Positions 46,069 through 55,056 of a DNA stretch of 64,000 bases are shown piece after piece. Source of the DNA: Paenibacillus segetis (GTDB lineage: Bacteria; Bacillota; Bacilli; Paenibacillales; Paenibacillaceae); assembly GCF_014639155.1 (NCBI RefSeq), contig NZ_BMFT01000001.1:868001-932000 (forward strand). Direction: 5' to 3'. The notes beneath the pieces were generated by a model. The model was given only the letters and a program-made list of their open reading frames with translations, did not search any database and was not told the origin of the DNA. Each line of letters begins with the position of its first letter. The stretch's first letter is position 1. The translations under genes were made by a program, and so were the position numbers.

Positions 46069-47205
46069 ATGAAGATAATGTACAACAATACACATAAGAT
46101 GGCTGCCATCAGTCCGAGCAATGATCCGTGGGACCCGATCGGTTCACTACGCGAATTTGGTCGTCACGTCCTGACGAGCGTAGAAATGACGGTCACTAAT
46201 TTATGCAATATGCGCTGTGAACATTGCGCTGTTGGTGATAGCCTAGTCATGAAGGAGCCGGAGCAAATTCCACTCTCTCTCATGTTGAAGTCACTGGATG
46301 AAGTAGAGAATCTTCGTACGATTAGTATTACAGGCGGGGAACCGACATTTAGACGTCAAACAGTGGATGAGAAAATTATTCCTCTGCTACAGTATGCCAA
46401 AGAGCGAGGGATTCGCTCGCAAATTAATTCTAACTTAACACTGGATTATGAACGCTATGAGAAGTTGTTACCTTATTTAGATGTTATGCATATATCGTTT
46501 AACTACAGGGATGAGACAGATTTTCACGAAGTCGGATTTGCACGTAGTGGACACTCTGTTAAGCCTGAAGTGGCCTACAAGATGTATCATAAAATGATTG
46601 AGAATACGAAGCGACTTAGCGAAGCGGGCATGTTCATCTCAGCGGAAACGATGATTAATTACCGTACTTATGACAAATTACCTGAGATTCATCAATTAAT
46701 CGTGGATATGGGTTGCCAAAGGCATGAGGTTCACCCTATGTATGCGGCTGATTTCGCAGAAGGATTACCTGTACTTTCCCTCGAAAATATGCGGATGGCA
46801 ATCCATTCGTTGCTGGATAATAGAAATCAGGATTTATGGATGTTGTTTGGAACGCTTCCGTTCTTTGCGTGTAATAGTAATGAGGAGGACGCAAAGTTGC
46901 TACGCCGTCTTCGTCATGAACCAAATGTTACGGTACGCAACGATCCCGATGGCAGAAATCGGGTAAATGTCAATATGTTTACCGGAGACGTCTATGTAAC
47001 GGACTTTGCTACAATCCCGGCTTTTGGTAATATAAATAATGGAAGATTGGACGATATTTTTGGACAATGGCTAAATGGACATCCCTTGAATCAAAAGGTG
47101 AACTGTCATTGTGATAGCGTTGGCTGCTGCGGACCTAATTTACTTGTAGCTGATATGTACTATAAGGATATTGATTTTAAATCCCGCAAAGCCATTAATT
47201 TATAG
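46069..47205 (+). CDS. yfkAB: Radical SAM/CxCxxxxC motif protein YfkAB
   Basis: A 378-residue radical SAM enzyme: cluster motif CNMRCEHC (CxxxCxxC), TGGEPTF for SAM binding, and the C-terminal CHCDSVGCCGP that names the YfkAB family. The reaction is unknown. A TAGATAAGGTGAG region precedes the ATG, and the next gene starts 16 bases after its stop, so they may be co-expressed. Confidence 0.92.
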   Translation: MKIMYNNTHKMAAISPSNDPWDPIGSLREFGRHVLTSVEMTVTNLCNMRCEHCAVGDSLVMKEPEQIPLSLMLKSLDEVENLRTISITGGEPTFRRQTVDEKIIPLLQYAKERGIRSQINSNLTLDYERYEKLLPYLDVMHISFNYRDETDFHEVGFARSGHSVKPEVAYKMYHKMIENTKRLSEAGMFISAETMINYRTYDKLPEIHQLIVDMGCQRHEVHPMYAADFAEGLPVLSLENMRMAIHSLLDNRNQDLWMLFGTLPFFACNSNEEDAKLLRRLRHEPNVTVRNDPDGRNRVNVNMFTGDVYVTDFATIPAFGNINNGRLDDIFGQWLNGHPLNQKVNCHCDSVGCCGPNLLVADMYYKDIDFKSRKAINL

Positions 47206-47221
47206 GAAAGAGGAGTGCATC

Positions 47222-48574
47222 ATGCCCGACGGACATATAGAATTTAGTAAACTTATGTTAAATTTATTGTTTGTCTTTGTACTTGTATTATTAAATGGAT
47301 TCTTCGTAGCTGCTGAATTTTCACTCGTTAAGGTGCGTCAGTCAAGGCTGACGCAACTTGTTAGTGAAGGGAACCGACGTGCTTCATATGCACTTAAAGT
47401 CAATAAGAAATTGGATGCTTATCTGTCAGCTACTCAATTGGGGATTACACTCGCTTCCCTTGGACTTGGATGGGTAGGGGAACCGGCCATTTCAGAGCTC
47501 TTGATTAAACCCTTAATGTACAAAATGGGCATCACTGATGCGACATTGATTTCAACGGTATCGGTTGCGGTCGGATTTGCAATTATTACATTTTTGCATA
47601 TTGTTATTGGAGAGCTGGCACCAAAGTCACTCGCGATTCAGAAATCCGAGGAAGCATCTTTATGGTTGTCAGCACCACTTCTATACTTCTATAGAATTTT
47701 TCTTCCTGTAATTTGGTTATTAAATACAGCAGCAAATGGAATGCTTCGGTTGGTTGGTATTAAGCCAGCTGGTGAAGGGGAGGCAGCCCATTCAGAGGAA
47801 GAGATTCGTATTTTGATGAATCAAAGCGCCAAGAGTGGTGTCATTGATAAAGATGAAATGAAACTGATGGATAATTTGTTTGATTTCTCAGATATGCTAG
47901 CAAGAGAAGTTATGCTTCCTCGTACCGATATGGACTGCTTATACACACATTTATCATGGGAAGAGAACATGAAGATTGTAAGTGAAAGCAAACATTCACG
48001 TTATCCGGTTGCAGTGGAGGATAAGGACCAGATCATTGGTTTTGTACATATTACAGACCTTTTGTTACCTGAACCAGGTAAACCACTTGATTTAACACAA
48101 ATGGTACGACCTATTCTTAATGTTCCGGAGTCGATGGAAGTTAGCCAAGTTCTGCGAAAGATGCAGAAGAAACATTCACAAATGACGCTGGTAGTTGACG
48201 AATACGGTGGAACTGCAGGCCTGCTGACGGCTGAGGAAATTATTGAAGAAATTGTAGGCGATTTGCATGATGAATTTGAGGACGAACGTCTTGAAATAGA
48301 AAAGCTTGCGGAAGGTGTTTATTCCGTGGATGGTCGGTTGTTGATTGAAGAGGTTAATGATTTAATAGGTATTGCAATTGAAGATGATGAAGTGGATTCT
48401 ATCGGTGGCTGGCTGTTCAAAGAGCTGGAGGGGGCTCCAGTGAAAGGTAGAAAGAAAGAGTTCGAAGGTACCTTGTTTGAAGTTGCTGAATCTGCGCGAT
48501 TGCGTATTACACGCGTGAAAATCACCAAACGCAAAATGAAAGAATCTGAAACGACCGATCCATCGGAAACATAA
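47222..48574 (+). CDS. CNNM/CorC-type transporter-like protein (HlyC/CorC, DUF21-CBS)
   Basis: A 450-residue protein: DUF21/CNNM membrane domain with about four segments (NGFFVAAEFSLVKVR at the start), two CBS domains (about 215-335), and a CorC_HlyC domain at the C-terminus (VDGRLLIEEVNDLIG). Relatives affect magnesium efflux and divalent-ion resistance. ATG 47222 is chosen for GAGGAG 7 bases upstream. Confidence 0.94.
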   Translation: MPDGHIEFSKLMLNLLFVFVLVLLNGFFVAAEFSLVKVRQSRLTQLVSEGNRRASYALKVNKKLDAYLSATQLGITLASLGLGWVGEPAISELLIKPLMYKMGITDATLISTVSVAVGFAIITFLHIVIGELAPKSLAIQKSEEASLWLSAPLLYFYRIFLPVIWLLNTAANGMLRLVGIKPAGEGEAAHSEEEIRILMNQSAKSGVIDKDEMKLMDNLFDFSDMLAREVMLPRTDMDCLYTHLSWEENMKIVSESKHSRYPVAVEDKDQIIGFVHITDLLLPEPGKPLDLTQMVRPILNVPESMEVSQVLRKMQKKHSQMTLVVDEYGGTAGLLTAEEIIEEIVGDLHDEFEDERLEIEKLAEGVYSVDGRLLIEEVNDLIGIAIEDDEVDSIGGWLFKELEGAPVKGRKKEFEGTLFEVAESARLRITRVKITKRKMKESETTDPSET

Positions 48575-48622
48575 AGCTATGATATAAGTAGTTAATATCT
48601 ATTCCAACAGGGTAGATTACCG

Positions 48623-48677
48623 TGACCTGCAAAAAGGATACTTTGTGAAAAGTAACTTTTGCGGGTCATTATTTTTT
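48623..48677 (+). terminator. Terminator after the CNNM/CBS gene
   Basis: TGACCTGCAAAA pairs with TTTTGCGGGTCA (12 bp, one G-U), then TTATTTTTT. Confidence 0.85.
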
Positions 48678-48706
48678 AACCACAGGTTTAGTGAAGGAGA
48701 TTAGCA

Positions 48707-49444
48707 ATGCTTAATCTATTATTTAGAGAAGAAGCCGTTCTCTTCTCCATAGATTCATTGGATGCCGAAATGCACCGTCACCATATGCTGCAAATCATAT
48801 ATGCGGTAATGCAACCTATCGAGATAACAATTGGGAATATGATGTTCCAAACGCAGTTTGTAATTATCGACACGAATGTCCTGCACAAGGTGAACACCTT
48901 AGGGACAGCTACTCATAATGTGCTTGTTGACCCTAGTTCCGCTTTATATTCATCTATCTATGCTGAATTGTTATTACAACAGCCTTATGTTTGTATAGAT
49001 CACCTCTGGAAGGACTATAATATTGGATCTTGCGATCAATTGTATGAAGTGATTCAAGGACTAGTTGAGAAAAATAAGATACAGTACGTAGATCTAGAAC
49101 AAAATGAGCAGATGGAGGAAGTTATAACTGCCATGCGACGCTCGGGTAAGTTTTATACACAGACCGAGATGGCTTCCCTTCTGAATTATTCTCCTAGTCA
49201 TTTCTCAAGGTTATTCTCTGAAAAGTATGGCGTTGCTTATAGTAGTTATATCATTTTACATAAATTGAAAAGAGCCTTTATCCTGATGAATGAAGGGTAC
49301 TCCTTAACCAGCGCCGCGCATGAAGCCGGCTTCAGTCATTCCGCGCATTTAGCTTCCGTAGCCAAAAAAACGTTGGGCATGTCGTTAACACAAATAAAAA
49401 AAGATAGCATAAATTTGAAAGTCATCCCTCCAGGACAGCATTAA
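48707..49444 (+). CDS. AraC-family transcriptional regulator
   Basis: A 245-residue regulator: N-terminal ligand-binding beta domain (about 1-130) and C-terminal double helix-turn-helix (FYTQTEMASLLNYSPSHFSR, then SLTSAAHEAGFSHSAHLASV). GAAGGAGA precedes the ATG. Target unknown; the transglutaminase-like gene 24 bases downstream is probably co-transcribed. Confidence 0.88.
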   Translation: MLNLLFREEAVLFSIDSLDAEMHRHHMLQIIYAVMQPIEITIGNMMFQTQFVIIDTNVLHKVNTLGTATHNVLVDPSSALYSSIYAELLLQQPYVCIDHLWKDYNIGSCDQLYEVIQGLVEKNKIQYVDLEQNEQMEEVITAMRRSGKFYTQTEMASLLNYSPSHFSRLFSEKYGVAYSSYIILHKLKRAFILMNEGYSLTSAAHEAGFSHSAHLASVAKKTLGMSLTQIKKDSINLKVIPPGQH

Positions 49445-49468
49445 ACTGTAGCTGAAGGGGGCGAGAAC

Positions 49469-50212
49469 ATGAAGTCATATTTATGTGAAACTCAATTGTT
49501 AGATTATAAACAATCAGTGATTGAAGATTTGATTGATTCGCGTCAATGGAGGCAGATTGAATCCTCTCAAGAGCTTATTTCAGAAGTCTATAATTTTGTC
49601 AGAAATGAGATCAAATTCGGCTATAATCGGGGAGATGCGCTGACTGCAAGTGAAATACTGGGGGATGGCTTAGGCCAATGCAATACGAAGAACATCTTGC
49701 TTAGAGGTGTTGGGGTACCTTGTAGGATTCAAGGATTCACGATTGATAAGACGATGCAAAAGGGTGCTTTGACTGGAGTCACATATAGGCTGGCACCCAA
49801 AAAAATTATCCATGCCTATACTGAAGTGTTTTATAATCAAGAATGGCTTGCTCTGGAGGGAGTGATTGTTGACGATCAATTGCTCTCACAAACGAAGAGT
49901 CATCTCAGTGATCAAGGGGATAAATTACTCGGTTATGGTGTTTCCGTAAAGAAAAGCGATGGATTCAATACGTGCTTTTACGGAAAGTCTACCTATATCC
50001 AGTTCGCCTCGGTAATAGATCATTTAGGAACCTATAATTCTCCGGACGAGTTATTCCAACAGTACTCGAATAACAGATTGAAGTTCAAAATGTGGATTTT
50101 TAATACGTTTATGCGAAGAAGAATTAATACTAACCTGCAAAAAATACGTGATTATGGTGTGAGATATTCAATAAAGCTAGTTGCAACAAATTTTCAAAAA
50201 TACAAACGATAA
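49469..50212 (+). CDS. Transglutaminase-like cysteine protease-fold protein
   Basis: A 247-residue protein of the transglutaminase-core superfamily: catalytic cysteine in GLGQCNTKN, histidine in HAYTEVF, and an acidic residue (EG in LALEGVIV) where Asp is usual. No signal or membrane segment. Start ATG with GAAGGGGGCGAG upstream. Substrate unknown. The Asp-to-Glu change at the third position is a point to check. Confidence 0.8.
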   Translation: MKSYLCETQLLDYKQSVIEDLIDSRQWRQIESSQELISEVYNFVRNEIKFGYNRGDALTASEILGDGLGQCNTKNILLRGVGVPCRIQGFTIDKTMQKGALTGVTYRLAPKKIIHAYTEVFYNQEWLALEGVIVDDQLLSQTKSHLSDQGDKLLGYGVSVKKSDGFNTCFYGKSTYIQFASVIDHLGTYNSPDELFQQYSNNRLKFKMWIFNTFMRRRINTNLQKIRDYGVRYSIKLVATNFQKYKR

Positions 50213-50265
50213 GAAATCTCAGGCCAGAGATATCTTGTCGTTTTCTTTTTTGCCCATATTTTAGG

Positions 50266-50293
50266 TTCATTTTCTGGGCGAACATCATATGTT
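50266..50293 (+). promoter_or_regulatory. Possible sigma-E promoter of cotJ
   Basis: TTCATTTT, 12-base spacer, CATATGTT, about 45 bases before cotJA; resembles the mother-cell sigma-E consensus (TCATATT / CATACANT). cotJ in Bacillus subtilis is sigma-E-controlled. Confidence 0.4.
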
Positions 50294-50335
50294 AATGATG
50301 AGGAAATTGTCTTTTGATAAAAGGAGGAGCTTGGT

Positions 50336-50554
50336 TTGAGTTATCCCCAAGAGCAAACATGGGCCCCGTTTGTTGGCCCGTTCGACCCCTGCCCACCGAT
50401 ACTGTGCAAGACTTACAGCACACCTCCGCAGTTATTTATGTGCTTTCAACCTCCCAATTTACCGCAGTTTAGCCCACAGGAAGCCCTAAGATTTGGCACG
50501 TTATGGCCCGCTCTGTATAGTCCCTATGAATCCAGATGGGGAAAAGGACGGTGA
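50336..50554 (+). CDS. cotJA: Spore coat-associated protein CotJA
   Basis: A 72-residue Pro-rich protein beginning at TTG 50336 with AAGGAGGAGC 8 bases upstream. Typical CotJA composition: GPFDPCPP, PPQLFMCFQPPNLPQF, LRFGTLWPALYSPY. Needed with CotJC for an inner coat layer. The frame ends 4 bases before cotJB. Confidence 0.92.
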   Translation: MSYPQEQTWAPFVGPFDPCPPILCKTYSTPPQLFMCFQPPNLPQFSPQEALRFGTLWPALYSPYESRWGKGR

Positions 50555-50558
50555 TGAA

Positions 50559-50828
50559 ATGACATCGAAATCGCAATGTGAACCAGAGTTCTATGAAATG
50601 TTGGAAAAGCTGCAGGCGCTTGATTTTGTCTTAGTTGAATTGAATCTTTATCTCGACACTCACCCGGATGATTTACAAGCTATTGAACAATTTAATCAGT
50701 TGACTTGTGAACGGACCGGACTTGCTAACCAATTCCAGCAGCTATATGGCCCCTTGCAGAACTTCGGCCGTGCATACTCGAAATTTCCGTGGGAATGGTC
50801 GAAGGTCCCATGGCCTTGGCAGGTGTAA
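50559..50828 (+). CDS. cotJB: Spore coat protein CotJB
   Basis: An 89-residue protein with the CotJB features LQALDFVLVELNLYLDTHP and GPLQNFGRAYSKFPWEW. ATG 50559 has AAAAGGA 10 bases before it. It is the middle gene of cotJABC; the tail is Trp/Pro-rich. Confidence 0.93.
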   Translation: MTSKSQCEPEFYEMLEKLQALDFVLVELNLYLDTHPDDLQAIEQFNQLTCERTGLANQFQQLYGPLQNFGRAYSKFPWEWSKVPWPWQV

Positions 50829-50876
50829 AGTTGTTTTACCATTTGGAGGCAAGCCAAAGGAGGGTAACACCAAGTA

Positions 50877-51446
50877 ATGTGGGTCTATGAGAAGAAACTA
50901 CAATATCCTGTTCGCGTGGGTAAATGTGATATCGGAATGGCAAAACTATTGCTTGAGCAGTATGGCGGTGCTGACGGAGAGTTAGCTGCGGCTTTACGGT
51001 ATTTGAATCAGCGGTATACCATTCCTGACAAAGTTATTGGATTACTTAACGATATTGGCACAGAAGAATTTGCCCACTTAGAGATGATCGCCACGATGGT
51101 ATATAAGCTGACCAAAGACGCAACGGTGGAGGAGCTGAAGGCGGCGGGTCTGGCACCGCATTATGTCGCCCATGATCGGGCGATCTTCTATGAGAACGCC
51201 GGCGGGGTACCCTTCACAGCAGCCTATATTCAGGCTAAAGGTGACCCTATCGCCGATCTCTATGAAGATATCGCCGCGGAAGAGAAAGCCCGGGCTACAT
51301 ACCAGTGGCTCATCGACATGACCGATGACGTTGATTTGCAGGACAGTTTGAAATTCCTGAGGGAACGGGAAATCATCCACTCGCTGCGCTTCCGCGAAGC
51401 GGTGGAGATCTTGAAGGATGATCGGCAGCAGAAGAAGGTGTTTTGA
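50877..51446 (+). CDS. cotJC: Manganese-catalase-like spore coat protein CotJC
   Basis: A 189-residue ferritin-like protein of the manganese catalase family, with two Glu/His helical pairs (GADGELAAALRYLNQRY, GTEEFAHLEM, AAEEKARATYQWL, EREIIHSLRF). It is shorter than catalase because it lacks the extra C-terminal part. AAAGGAGGG precedes the ATG. Deposited in the spore coat, where it may detoxify peroxide. Confidence 0.95.
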   Translation: MWVYEKKLQYPVRVGKCDIGMAKLLLEQYGGADGELAAALRYLNQRYTIPDKVIGLLNDIGTEEFAHLEMIATMVYKLTKDATVEELKAAGLAPHYVAHDRAIFYENAGGVPFTAAYIQAKGDPIADLYEDIAAEEKARATYQWLIDMTDDVDLQDSLKFLREREIIHSLRFREAVEILKDDRQQKKVF

Positions 51447-51454
51447 GGTAAGCT

Positions 51455-51503
51455 AAACAAAGGGATTCGTGGCCTATTGGCTACGGATCCTTTTGTTTAT
51501 GGT
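51455..51503 (+). terminator. Terminator of cotJABC
   Basis: A 20-bp stem with three G-U pairs (arm AAACAAAGGGATTCGTGGCC), 4-base loop TATT. Confidence 0.88.
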
Positions 51504-51605
51504 TGTATTTTGTCCAAAAATATGATGATGAATTAGTCAAATTGAATATTTTTGTATATAATATTATTCGATTCGAATAACTTTAAAAAGGATGGTGGTA
51601 CTTGA

Positions 51606-52718
51606 ATGGCAAAAAAGATATCTGTTGAGATACTCTTGTTACGTTGCGTTGGCTGTCTATTTGTTGTGATGGTTCATGCCTTAATATTCACAAGTAGAAT
51701 TCATGAGCCGACTGCTGTATTGAATGGGTTGAAACTCATCTTCAATGTAGGCACCCCGATATTTATTTTTATTACTGAATTTCTCATTGCCAAAAATTAT
51801 AAAGAAGACTTGCCCGATCATTTCATTTGGAAGCGAATCAAAACATTAATTCCACCCTATATTGCGATGGGGATCATTGGCTCAATCTACAAGGTACAGG
51901 AAAACAATGAACCGTATACGATGTATAATATCTTAATTGAAATCTTAAGAAATGTATTCATGGCTGATTATAATGGCTATTTTATTATCATTATCATTCA
52001 ATTTATATTGATTCATTACCTGTTACATAACAAATTAAAGAACTGGTCTGCCAAGGTGGTACTCCCTGTCTCTTTTGCCATTAACCTTATCTATCTTGGT
52101 TTCTTTAACTTTGTAAAGCCGTTTGGTTTCGCAAATGTAAACACAGCAGAGTATATTTGGTATTATGCTAGTTGGTTACCCTTTATTGGGTGGGCTTTTT
52201 ATTTCGCGGTAGGGTATTACTGCGGTAAGTATTACGATCAATTCGTTGCCATCCTAAATCGACATAAAGGGATCGTGTTGGCATTGCCGATAATTACCTT
52301 AATCCCGATATTAGCTTTGAAATTCCTGGACATTTCCAATGTTTCTAGTTCAAAAGGTGTTGGATACTTATTTTTTACCCCCGCCATGATTTTTCTTATT
52401 TTTTATATATCCAATAAAATAACAAAGGTTCCGGATTTTATGGTTTCTATCTCGGACCACTCGTTTGGAATTTATTTAACACATAGCGTCATTATGAGAA
52501 TCTTTGTTATTCTATATCTTCCGATTGCGACTAGTATGAATCAATATATTACGTTGCCACTGATTTATATCACTTGTTTGGGTGCAGCGTGGATCACAAC
52601 GAAATATTTGAACAAGCTGCCATTTGGTAAGTTCATTGTTGGACCTGTAAGGAATAATTTAAAGGCTGTCAAACGTGATCAGGCAGTCAAAACCATCCAT
52701 GCTGTCCAACAAGAATAG
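51606..52718 (+). CDS. Membrane acyltransferase (family 3, OafA type)
   Basis: A 370-residue polytopic protein with about ten membrane segments. The active-site region RCVGCLFVVMVHAL carries the family Arg and His; YLTHSVIMRI resembles the conserved YLxH. Such enzymes add acetyl or succinyl groups to sugars, polysaccharides or lipids. A GGATGG site precedes the ATG. Monocistronic with its own terminator; substrate unknown. Confidence 0.88.
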   Translation: MAKKISVEILLLRCVGCLFVVMVHALIFTSRIHEPTAVLNGLKLIFNVGTPIFIFITEFLIAKNYKEDLPDHFIWKRIKTLIPPYIAMGIIGSIYKVQENNEPYTMYNILIEILRNVFMADYNGYFIIIIIQFILIHYLLHNKLKNWSAKVVLPVSFAINLIYLGFFNFVKPFGFANVNTAEYIWYYASWLPFIGWAFYFAVGYYCGKYYDQFVAILNRHKGIVLALPIITLIPILALKFLDISNVSSSKGVGYLFFTPAMIFLIFYISNKITKVPDFMVSISDHSFGIYLTHSVIMRIFVILYLPIATSMNQYITLPLIYITCLGAAWITTKYLNKLPFGKFIVGPVRNNLKAVKRDQAVKTIHAVQQE

Positions 52719-52730
52719 TGAAAAGTATAA

Positions 52731-52775
52731 ATAAGGCACGTGCAGACGATAACTTTGCAGGTGTCTTATTTATTA
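52731..52775 (+). terminator. Terminator after the acyltransferase gene
   Basis: ATAAGGCACGTGCA pairs with TGCAGGTGTCTTAT with two mismatches; T-rich tail. Confidence 0.75.
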
Positions 52776-52850
52776 TTTACAGCCCAATTAATAGGGGCTA
52801 ATACAAGAACGTGTCAAAGTATCAATAATCGTTGTTTTGTCATATACCTT

Positions 52851-52864
52851 TGAAAGCGCTTTGA
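52851..52864. promoter_or_regulatory. CcpA-type cre site upstream of the second importer
   Basis: TGAAAGCGCTTTGA differs from the cre consensus TGNAANCGNTNNCA at one position and is about 230 bases before the first permease gene. Glucose repression of the importer is suggested. The rest of the 371-base gap holds nothing I can name. Confidence 0.65.
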
Positions 52865-53089
52865 TATTAAGATTGAAATAAATAAGCCAAGGTCGTATCG
52901 GTAACATGATCGCGGTAATACGACAAGTTAAGGAATAGAAGAAACTGTAATTCAATGGAGGGGGAGAAAGAGTAGTAAGCCAACATAAAGAGATAAGGCT
53001 TGAATTATCCATACTTGTCAGAGATGTTATCACTAAGGGGAACGGCACTTTTATTTATGGCAATCAAGATTTGTAGGAGGGATTCGTAA

Positions 53090-54058
53090 ATGGCGAACGC
53101 AAGTGTCGCACCAGACAAGAGATCCGAACTGAATCTCGACAAGCAACGAACAAGCGGAATAAGACGCTTTTTTAAACAAATAGATTTACAACTTATGGTA
53201 ATTCCCGCACTCGTATTTATCTTTATATTTTCCTATATCCCCATGTACGGAATTCTTATCGCATTCCAAGATTATAAGTTAGGTTCAAGCTTTATAAGTA
53301 GTAACTGGGTTGGGTTAAAGCACTTTACTTATTTCTTTAATTCTCCTGAGTTCCCAGTGGTTATGAAAAATACGATTGTTATCAGTTTGCTAAAGTTCAT
53401 TTTTGGATTCCCAGCACCGATTCTGCTGGCGTTAATGCTGAACGAAGTTCGTAAAATGGTTTTTAAACGTGTTATTCAGACAGTTACTTACTTGCCACAC
53501 TTTTTATCTTGGGTTGTTATCGGCTCGATGGTAACTTCGATGCTATCCGTAGATAATGGCAGTATTAATATGTTGCTTGAGAAATTACACATCATTAATG
53601 AACCGATTAACTTCCTATCTTTGTCGGAATATTTCTGGGGTATTCTAGTTACAACCAATGTATGGAAAGAAATTGGTTTTGCTTCGATTGTATACTTAGC
53701 CGCTATCGCTGGAGTAGATCCTCACTTATACGAGGCTGCTGCGATGGACGGTGCAAGTCGCTTCAAGCAGGTATACTTGATTACATTGCCTTCAATTATT
53801 CCGGTTGTAATCATCTTCATGATTCTGGCTATCGGTAATCTGGTGAATGCAGGATTCGAAGATATTTTGATTCTAGCTTCCAATCCAGCTCTAAGGGAAG
53901 TATCAGATTCAGTTGATGTATACGTTGTGCGTGTTGGTATAGATAACTTCAGGTACTCCTATGCGACTGCTATCGGATTATTTAAGGCCGTTGTCAGCGT
54001 AAGCTTACTTACTTTTGCCAATTTCGTTTCCAGAAAAGCTGGTAGCAGCTTATGGTAA
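53090..54058 (+). CDS. Polysaccharide-type ABC transporter permease (LplB family)
   Basis: A 322-residue membrane protein with about six segments, the LplB family block YIPMYGILIAFQDYK and the ATPase-contact loop DPHLYEAAAMDGASRFKQVY. AGGAGGG precedes the ATG. With LplC and the lipoprotein below it forms an importer for complex oligosaccharides; the ATPase is encoded elsewhere. Confidence 0.94.
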   Translation: MANASVAPDKRSELNLDKQRTSGIRRFFKQIDLQLMVIPALVFIFIFSYIPMYGILIAFQDYKLGSSFISSNWVGLKHFTYFFNSPEFPVVMKNTIVISLLKFIFGFPAPILLALMLNEVRKMVFKRVIQTVTYLPHFLSWVVIGSMVTSMLSVDNGSINMLLEKLHIINEPINFLSLSEYFWGILVTTNVWKEIGFASIVYLAAIAGVDPHLYEAAAMDGASRFKQVYLITLPSIIPVVIIFMILAIGNLVNAGFEDILILASNPALREVSDSVDVYVVRVGIDNFRYSYATAIGLFKAVVSVSLLTFANFVSRKAGSSLW

Positions 54059-54086
54059 TGAATTACTCGATTAGGAGGACTGAACG

Positions 54087-54983
54087 ATGATACGAAGTAA
54101 TATAGGGGACCGCATATTTATAGTGTTTATCTATATATTCTTGACCTTACTAGCATTTTCAGCTTTCTATCCATTTTGGAATTCACTTGTTATTTCCTTT
54201 AATGAAGGGATGGATACTTCCAAAGGTGGAGTGACCTTCTGGCCCCGACAGTTTACGCTTGAGAATTATAAGGTTGTATTCGAAGATTCTCGTCTAATGA
54301 ATGGTTTCGTCATTGCTATTCTAAGAACGGTGATTGGTACTGTATCTTCGATATTCGCTACTTCGATCTTTGCTTATGGGATGTCAAAGCGTGAGCTGAT
54401 GGGACGCAAATATTACATGATTATGTGTATCATTACCATGTATTTCGGAGGCGGACTTATTCCGTCATACATGCTCCTTAGAAATTTAGGTCTCTTTAAT
54501 TCATTTTGGGTGTTCATTATTCCTGCACTTGTAGGTGTTTGGAATATGATCATATTCCGTACCTTCTTTCAAGGTCTTCCGCAGGGCTTGGAGGAATCAG
54601 CAAAGATTGATGGTAGTGGTAACTGGGGGATTTTCTTCCGTATCATTGTCCCATTGTCCGGTCCTGTCATTGCAACGTTATCATTGTTCACAGCTGTAAA
54701 TCACTGGAATGAATGGTTCGTAGCGAGTATCTACATTACGAAAGAAGAGTTAATGCCAATTCAGACGATTTTGAGACAGATCCTATTCTCCAATATTGCA
54801 TCAGAACAGTTGGCTAATGTAGATGCAAGTTCCATTGCACATATTAATGCAGCCAAGAAAATAACGTCGAAGTCATTGACGATGGCTACGGTCATGGTTG
54901 CAACCATCCCGATCATATGTGTGTATCCATTCCTACAGCGGTTTTTTGTTAAAGGTGTATTAGTGGGATCACTGAAAGAGTAG
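54087..54983 (+). CDS. ABC transporter permease (LplC / YtcP family)
   Basis: A 298-residue membrane protein, about six segments, with the contact loop LEESAKIDGSGNWGIFFRI and YFGGGLIPSYMLLRNLG of the LplC family. TAGGAGGA precedes the ATG, 28 bases after the stop of the first permease. Confidence 0.94.
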   Translation: MIRSNIGDRIFIVFIYIFLTLLAFSAFYPFWNSLVISFNEGMDTSKGGVTFWPRQFTLENYKVVFEDSRLMNGFVIAILRTVIGTVSSIFATSIFAYGMSKRELMGRKYYMIMCIITMYFGGGLIPSYMLLRNLGLFNSFWVFIIPALVGVWNMIIFRTFFQGLPQGLEESAKIDGSGNWGIFFRIIVPLSGPVIATLSLFTAVNHWNEWFVASIYITKEELMPIQTILRQILFSNIASEQLANVDASSIAHINAAKKITSKSLTMATVMVATIPIICVYPFLQRFFVKGVLVGSLKE

Positions 54984-55056
54984 TATGATAGAACGAGTTT
55001 TGGGTTTAGAGCATATTGCTTTGAACATAGATTAAAATTTGAAAGGGGAAAATTCA

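Noticed and set aside
52788..53048. 86-codon minus-strand frame upstream of the LplB-type gene
   Set aside because: No ribosome site; it overlaps the cre and promoter region of the importer.
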